Made by a program: the position numbers and the translations under genes. The notes below the pieces were generated by a model. It saw nothing but the letters and a program-made list of their open reading frames with translations, did not search any database and had not been told where the DNA came from. From CAKSNH01 sp964422725 (lineage in GTDB: Bacteria; Bacillota; Clostridia; UBA1381), in contig CAYRCC010000045.1 of NCBI GenBank assembly GCA_964422725.1, positions 1 through 17,050 of the forward strand: a DNA stretch of 17,050 nucleotides, given 5' to 3'. Positions 12,978 through 17,050 of the stretch are shown in pieces. Each line of letters starts with the position of its first letter. Within the stretch, counting starts at the first letter, position 1.

Positions 12978-13020
12978 CTAAAATGAGTATATTTTCGGTT
13001 ATTTGGAGGTGAATGTACAT

Positions 13021-14535
13021 ATGGGAAAAGATGCAATACTCAAAATGCGCGGTATTTACAAAACATTTCCCGGAGTAAAAGCACTGCAAAATGTTGATTT
13101 TACTCTTTGCGAAGGAGAAATTCACGCACTTATGGGAGAAAACGGTGCGGGAAAGTCTACACTTATCAAGGTGCTTACGGGTGTGCATACAAAGGATTCG
13201 GGGCAGGTTTATATTAAAGGTACGGAAAAGGCGGTTTTGATAAGATCGCCGCAGGAGGCGCAGAAATACGGTATAAGTACGGTGTACCAAGAAATTTCGC
13301 TTTGTCCTAATCTTTCGGTTGCGGAGAATATATATATAGGTCGTGATAAAGGTGCTCTGCTTAATTGGAAAAAACGAAATGCCGAGGCGGATAAAGTTTT
13401 GCAGTCACTCGGAATAAATGTAAAATCGACACAGCAGCTTGCAAGCTGTTCCATAGCTGTCCAGCAGATGGTGGCAATAGCGCGTGCCGTTGATATGGAC
13501 TGTAAGGTGCTTATTCTTGATGAACCCACATCATCGCTTGATGAGAGTGAAGTTGAAAAGCTGTTTGTGCTTATGCGCCGACTCAAGGAGAGGGGTGTAG
13601 GCATTATATTTGTAACGCATTTTCTGGATCAGGTATATGAGGTGTGCGATAAAATTACGGTTTTGCGTGACGGTATGCTTGTGGGTGAATATGAGATAAG
13701 CGAGTTGCCGCGAGTAAAACTTGTGTCAAAAATGCTCGGTAAAGAGCTTGACGATATGTCGGATATAAAAAATGAAAGTGCAAAAACGGAGGAAAAAGAA
13801 GGACAGCCGCCTGTGTTTGAGGCAGAGGGACTGGTCAGCTCGGAGGGTATAAAGCCGTTTGACTTTTACATCAAAAAAGGTGAGGTCAACGGTTTTACTG
13901 GGTTGCTCGGTTCAGGAAGAAGTGAATGTGTGCGCGCTATATTTGGTGCGGACAGGGTAATAGGCGGTAAAGTCAAGATGAACGGAAAGCCTGTGAAAAT
14001 TACAAAACCGATAGATGCTATGAAAAACGGTATCGGCTATCTTTCGGAGGACCGCAAACGTGACGGTATAGTCGGCGACCTTTCGGTAAGAGAGAATATA
14101 ATTCTTGCGCTTCAGGTGAAAACAGGGTTTTTCAAGCCGTTTTCAAAAGCACAGGCAAATAAATTTGCAGATGAGTATATAAAATTACTTGATATAAAGA
14201 CGGCATCGGCGGACACACCTATAAAATCGTTGTCCGGCGGAAATCAGCAGAAGGTTATACTTGCGCGCTGGCTGCTGACACATCCGGAATATCTTATCCT
14301 TGACGAGCCTACAAGAGGTATTGATGTGGGAACAAAGGTAGATATTCAGAAATTAGTGCTTAAACTGGCTTCTGAGGGTATGAGTATTACGTTTATTTCT
14401 TCGGAAACCGACGAAATGCTGCGTACCTGCTCGCGACTTGTGGTTATGAGGGACAGAAAAGTTGTGGGTGAAATTTCGGGTGATGACCTTACACAGAATA
14501 TGATTATGACTACAATAGCCGGAGGTGATGCGTGA
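13021..14535 (+). CDS. ytfR: Sugar ABC transporter ATP-binding protein, two ATPase domains (YtfR/RbsA-like)
   Basis: A 504-residue cytoplasmic protein starting at the ATG at 13021, with GGAGGTGA at 13005-13012. It contains two ATPase cassettes, as in RbsA, MglA and YtfR (about 500 residues). The first has Walker A GENGAGKST (39-47), Q-loop VYQE, signature-like CSIAVQQ (143-149, the usual degenerate form in this family) and Walker B VLILDEPT (163-170). The second has a degenerate Walker A GLLGSGRS (294-301), a standard signature LSGGNQQ (404-410) and Walker B LILDEP (425-430). This asymmetry is normal for the family, with the first site doing most hydrolysis. The segment LSEDRKRDGI is the family hallmark after the second Q-loop. 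It powers import through the two permeases downstream; its stop overlaps the first permease start (TGATG). Confidence 0.95.
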   Translation: MGKDAILKMRGIYKTFPGVKALQNVDFTLCEGEIHALMGENGAGKSTLIKVLTGVHTKDSGQVYIKGTEKAVLIRSPQEAQKYGISTVYQEISLCPNLSVAENIYIGRDKGALLNWKKRNAEADKVLQSLGINVKSTQQLASCSIAVQQMVAIARAVDMDCKVLILDEPTSSLDESEVEKLFVLMRRLKERGVGIIFVTHFLDQVYEVCDKITVLRDGMLVGEYEISELPRVKLVSKMLGKELDDMSDIKNESAKTEEKEGQPPVFEAEGLVSSEGIKPFDFYIKKGEVNGFTGLLGSGRSECVRAIFGADRVIGGKVKMNGKPVKITKPIDAMKNGIGYLSEDRKRDGIVGDLSVRENIILALQVKTGFFKPFSKAQANKFADEYIKLLDIKTASADTPIKSLSGGNQQKVILARWLLTHPEYLILDEPTRGIDVGTKVDIQKLVLKLASEGMSITFISSETDEMLRTCSRLVVMRDRKVVGEISGDDLTQNMIMTTIAGGDA

Positions 14536-15635
14536 TGGCAGTTAAGAAAACGGAAAAATCGTCATCATTTTTTGTAAAGCTTTTTAAACGTCAGATTTTT
14601 ATACCGATTACGGCACTTTTACTGCTGACGCTGTTTAATCTTATAGCCGACCCGTCGTTTTTTAAGGTTACATTGGGTTCGTCAAGTGCCGGATATCCGG
14701 TATTTTCGGGAAATCTTATAACGATTCTTGACTACGGTTCGGAGCTTGCGATTTTGGCGATAGGTATGACACTTGTTACCGCGGCATCCGGCGGACAGGA
14801 CATAAGTGTCGGCGCGGCAATGGCGATAAGCGGAAGTGTGGTACTCAGAGTTCTCTGCGGTACATCGTCAAGACCGGAACAGCTGCAAGCACCGATTATA
14901 GTTGCGTTTTTGATAAGCTGTGTTGTGGCAATGCTTTTTGGTGCGTTTAACGGAGCACTTGTTGCGTATTTCAAAATTCAGCCTATGGTAGCGACACTGA
15001 TTTTGTTTACGGCAGGACGTTCCATAGCCGCGTGGATTAATAACAACGAATTGCCTATAGTAAACGATCAGGTTTTCGGTTATTTCGGCAATTTCATTCC
15101 GGGAATACCTATTCCGACACCGTTTTTTATCGCGCTTGCGTGTGTGCTGATAATGGCACTTGCTTTGAAATTTACCAATTTGGGATTGTATGTGCAGTCT
15201 GTGGGTATTAACGAAAAGTCATCGCGCCTGAACGGTCTTAACCCTATGGTTATTAAGTTTATTACGTATGTAATTCTGGGGTTCTGCGTGGCGGTTGCCG
15301 GATTTATTAAAGTAAGCCGATTGTCGTCGATAAATTATTCGGTTATAGCTAAGGATATAGAAATGGACGCTATTCTTGCCGTTGCACTGGGTGGCAATGC
15401 GCTCAGCGGCGGTAAATTTAATATGACAGCCTCTGTTTTGGGTGCTTATGTTATTCAGTTTCTTACAACTACTTTGTACAAATTTAATGTTCAGTCTGAT
15501 GCACTGCCGGCGTATAAGGCTGTTGTTGTAATTATACTTGTTATAATAAGTGCGCCGGTTGTAAGAGAAAAACTGTCTTTAATGTGGAGAAAAGTAAGAA
15601 ACGGAAACAGCAGGTCTGCAAGTACACAGGCTTGA
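14535..15635 (+). CDS. ytfT: Sugar ABC transporter permease (YtfT-like)
   Basis: A 366-residue polytopic inner-membrane protein of the BPD_transp_2 (RbsC-type) family. The start ATG overlaps the ATPase stop by one base (TGATG), with GGAGGTGA at 14521-14528. The family motif GMTLVTAASGGQDISVG, followed later by VGINEKSSRLNGLN and DAILAVALGGNALSGGKFN, marks it as a carbohydrate-uptake-2 permease; the NALSGGKFN region is close to E. coli YtfT. It forms half of the channel and pairs with the second permease rather than working as a homodimer like RbsC. Gly/Thr-rich helices alternate with short loops across about 8-10 spans. The C-terminus is basic and Ser-rich. Confidence 0.93.
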   Translation: MAVKKTEKSSSFFVKLFKRQIFIPITALLLLTLFNLIADPSFFKVTLGSSSAGYPVFSGNLITILDYGSELAILAIGMTLVTAASGGQDISVGAAMAISGSVVLRVLCGTSSRPEQLQAPIIVAFLISCVVAMLFGAFNGALVAYFKIQPMVATLILFTAGRSIAAWINNNELPIVNDQVFGYFGNFIPGIPIPTPFFIALACVLIMALALKFTNLGLYVQSVGINEKSSRLNGLNPMVIKFITYVILGFCVAVAGFIKVSRLSSINYSVIAKDIEMDAILAVALGGNALSGGKFNMTASVLGAYVIQFLTTTLYKFNVQSDALPAYKAVVVIILVIISAPVVREKLSLMWRKVRNGNSRSASTQA

Positions 15636-15674
15636 TTTTGAATTTATCTTATAGGCACGAATGGAGGGATTAGT

Positions 15675-16730
15675 ATGTCATTTATAAATAAGCTGCGCAA
15701 TAAGTCCGGAAGTATTACCGACACCACATTGCTTACGTCCATAACGATAGTTGTGTTTATATTGATGTATATAGGTGCTGTGGTATTTCTCGGCAAAGGT
15801 TTTTTAAAGGCGCAGACATTTTTTAACATTTTGAATGCAAATGCGGCATTGATAATTTTGTCGTGCGGAATGAGTCTGGTAATGATTACTGGCGGCATAG
15901 ACATTTCGGTAGGCGGTATTACGGCATTGGTAAGTATGTGTTGTGCTGTGTTTCTCGATTACAAAGGCGGCGGAGTTGTAGGTGCGATTTTGATTGCGGT
16001 GGGTATTGGCTTGGCATTTGGACTGATTCAGGGGTATTTGATTGCGTACTTGGATATTCAGCCGTTTATAGTAACTCTTGCCGGAATGTTTTTCGCAAGA
16101 GGAATGACAACGATAGTGAATACAAATCCGTTTAATGTTCAAAACGAGGCGTTTGTGGCGTTGAAAAGCACGCGAATCGTAGTTCCGTATATGGGTTGGG
16201 TGAACAAAGCGGGAGAGTATATTAATGCGTATGTTGAAATCGGTGTTGTGGTAGCGCTTTTAATTGTTGCAATTTTGTTTTTTGCCTTGAAGTGGACAAA
16301 ACTCGGACGTAATTTCTATGCTGTCGGCGGTAATAAACAAAGCGCGCTTATGCTTGGTATAAACGTTAAACGTACCACGTTCATATCTTATGTTATATGC
16401 GGACTGCTTGCCGGTATCGGTGGTTTTGTGTATTTTATGCACGTCGGTTCGGGCGCGGCATCGCACGCTATGGGTGCGGAGATGAATGCGATAGCATCGT
16501 CCATTATAGGCGGCACTATGCTGACCGGCGGTGTGGGCAATATTATAGGAACGCTGTTCGGGGTTATGTCGCTGAGTCTTATACAGAATATTGTTTCCTC
16601 GGTAGGACTCGACCAAGCATGGTGGACAGGAATTACAATAGCCGCAATGCTGTGTTTGTTCCTTGTTATTCAAAGTATAGTTATGGCAAGAAAGAAAAAG
16701 ACGGTTGTTTCGGAAAATGTAAAAATGTGA
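15675..16730 (+). CDS. yjfF: Sugar ABC transporter permease (YjfF-like)
   Basis: A 351-residue polytopic membrane protein, the second channel subunit. The ATG at 15675 has GGAGGG at 15663-15668 and lies 39 bases after the first permease. Motifs: GMSLVMITGGIDISVGGI, VGGNKQSALMLGINV and IIGGTMLTGGVGNIIGT, typical of RbsC/YjfF-type permeases. Having two different permeases plus a double ATPase and a YtfQ-type lipoprotein reproduces the gene order of E. coli ytfQRT-yjfF and of the bifidobacterial fructose system fruEKFG. The operon ends here with a strong terminator. The import direction is known from the family; the sugar is not shown by sequence. Confidence 0.93.
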   Translation: MSFINKLRNKSGSITDTTLLTSITIVVFILMYIGAVVFLGKGFLKAQTFFNILNANAALIILSCGMSLVMITGGIDISVGGITALVSMCCAVFLDYKGGGVVGAILIAVGIGLAFGLIQGYLIAYLDIQPFIVTLAGMFFARGMTTIVNTNPFNVQNEAFVALKSTRIVVPYMGWVNKAGEYINAYVEIGVVVALLIVAILFFALKWTKLGRNFYAVGGNKQSALMLGINVKRTTFISYVICGLLAGIGGFVYFMHVGSGAASHAMGAEMNAIASSIIGGTMLTGGVGNIIGTLFGVMSLSLIQNIVSSVGLDQAWWTGITIAAMLCLFLVIQSIVMARKKKTVVSENVKM

Positions 16731-16735
16731 TTTTG

Positions 16736-16783
16736 AAAAGTCGTCGGGAAACTCGGTTTTCGGGTTTGCCGATGACTTTTTTT
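16736..16783 (+). terminator. Terminator of the sugar importer operon
   Basis: A 12-bp stem (16736-16747 with 16769-16780, one G-U pair) is continued by a second 7-bp stem (16749-16755 with 16761-16767) past a single G-G mismatch. The apical loop is 5 bases (GTTTT) and a run of seven Ts follows. It starts 5 bases after the last stop codon. Confidence 0.93.
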
Positions 16784-17050
16784 GTTTTGCACTGAATTTA
16801 TAACATATTTATAATATATTGCAGAGTGTAGACTTATTAGTTTTGCTTAAAATTTTTGAAGAGGTTTTGCTGTCTGCGGACAGCGACAAACTTTCAGTAG
16901 TTTTGCTTACAGCAAAACCGCCCTTCGGGCATCGGAAATCTTTCCGATACTATTGAAAAAAGTTTGAACAAAACCTGAACGCTTAGGAGTTTCGTCGTCT
17001 GCGGACGGCGATTTAAGGCTCTGCCTTAAAAATCCGCAAGCCTTTGAAAA
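16784..17050. repeat. Non-coding array of small stem-loops, probable dispersed intergenic repeat, cut by window end
   Basis: No gene is visible. Six inverted repeats follow one another: 16869-16884 (6-bp stem, TGCG loop); 16900-16918 (8 bp); 16920-16930 (GCCC TTC GGGC); 16931-16948 (8 bp); 16993-17010 (7 bp, again a TGCG loop); and 17012-17030 (8 bp). GTCTGCGGAC forms the core of the first and fifth hairpins, with different but still paired flanks. GTTTTGCT occurs three times (16840, 16864, 16900). Such compact hairpin clusters outside operons are typical of interspersed repeat families in clostridial genomes. That it is repeated elsewhere is inference, since the window holds one copy. Confidence 0.6.

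Overview
The window looks like a chromosomal segment from a low-to-mid-GC member of the Bacillota, most likely class Clostridia. This rests on strong AGGAGG-type ribosome binding sites, sigma-A-like promoters in AT-rich intergenic DNA, an S-layer-homology (SLH) anchored cell-wall enzyme, a NusG-II/Gx gene pair and a Gram-positive-style sugar-binding lipoprotein. I cannot assign a genus. No phage, transposase, CRISPR array or rRNA is visible; the only RNA gene is a tRNA-Gly.

Layout. (1) 81-964: a two-gene unit, a single-span membrane protein with an extracytoplasmic NusG-II domain plus a polytopic Gx-family membrane protein, translationally coupled (TAATG). (2) 1044-1118, minus strand: tRNA-Gly(GCC) with its own promoter and a terminator that it shares with the Gx gene. 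(3) 1448-4126: a DUF1015 protein and a cytoplasmic family-28 glycoside hydrolase (pectin-type), closed by a strong terminator. (4) 4315-9200: a probable three-gene operon from an extended -10 promoter: a membrane HD-GYP phosphodiesterase, a large redox/ATP-dependent corrinoid-protein activator fused to a MetH-activation-like domain, and a secreted SLH plus M15-type peptidase. (5) 9382-10728, minus strand: a MATE-family exporter. (6) 10961-16730: an AraC-family regulator followed by a complete four-gene sugar ABC importer (lipoprotein, double ATPase, two permeases) with the architecture of the E. coli galactofuranose system YtfQRT-YjfF. (7) 16784-17050: a non-coding tail with an array of small stem-loops that looks like a dispersed intergenic repeat.

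How the parts may fit together. The AraC-type protein probably controls the importer next to it. The importer promoter has a good extended -10, a poor -35, and three 17-bp direct repeats stepping into the -35 region, as expected for an activator-dependent promoter. A stem-loop followed by a T-run between the binding-protein gene and the ATPase gene should make the lipoprotein more abundant than the membrane parts. The importer and the GH28 enzyme together suggest use of plant-polysaccharide fragments (furanose sugars, oligogalacturonides), but they are not in one operon. The most unusual protein is the 735-residue product of 5513-7720, which joins a MetH-activation-like domain, a plant-type [2Fe-2S] domain and a RACo-like ASKHA ATPase in one chain. 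It may be a one-polypeptide cobalamin reactivator for methionine synthase.
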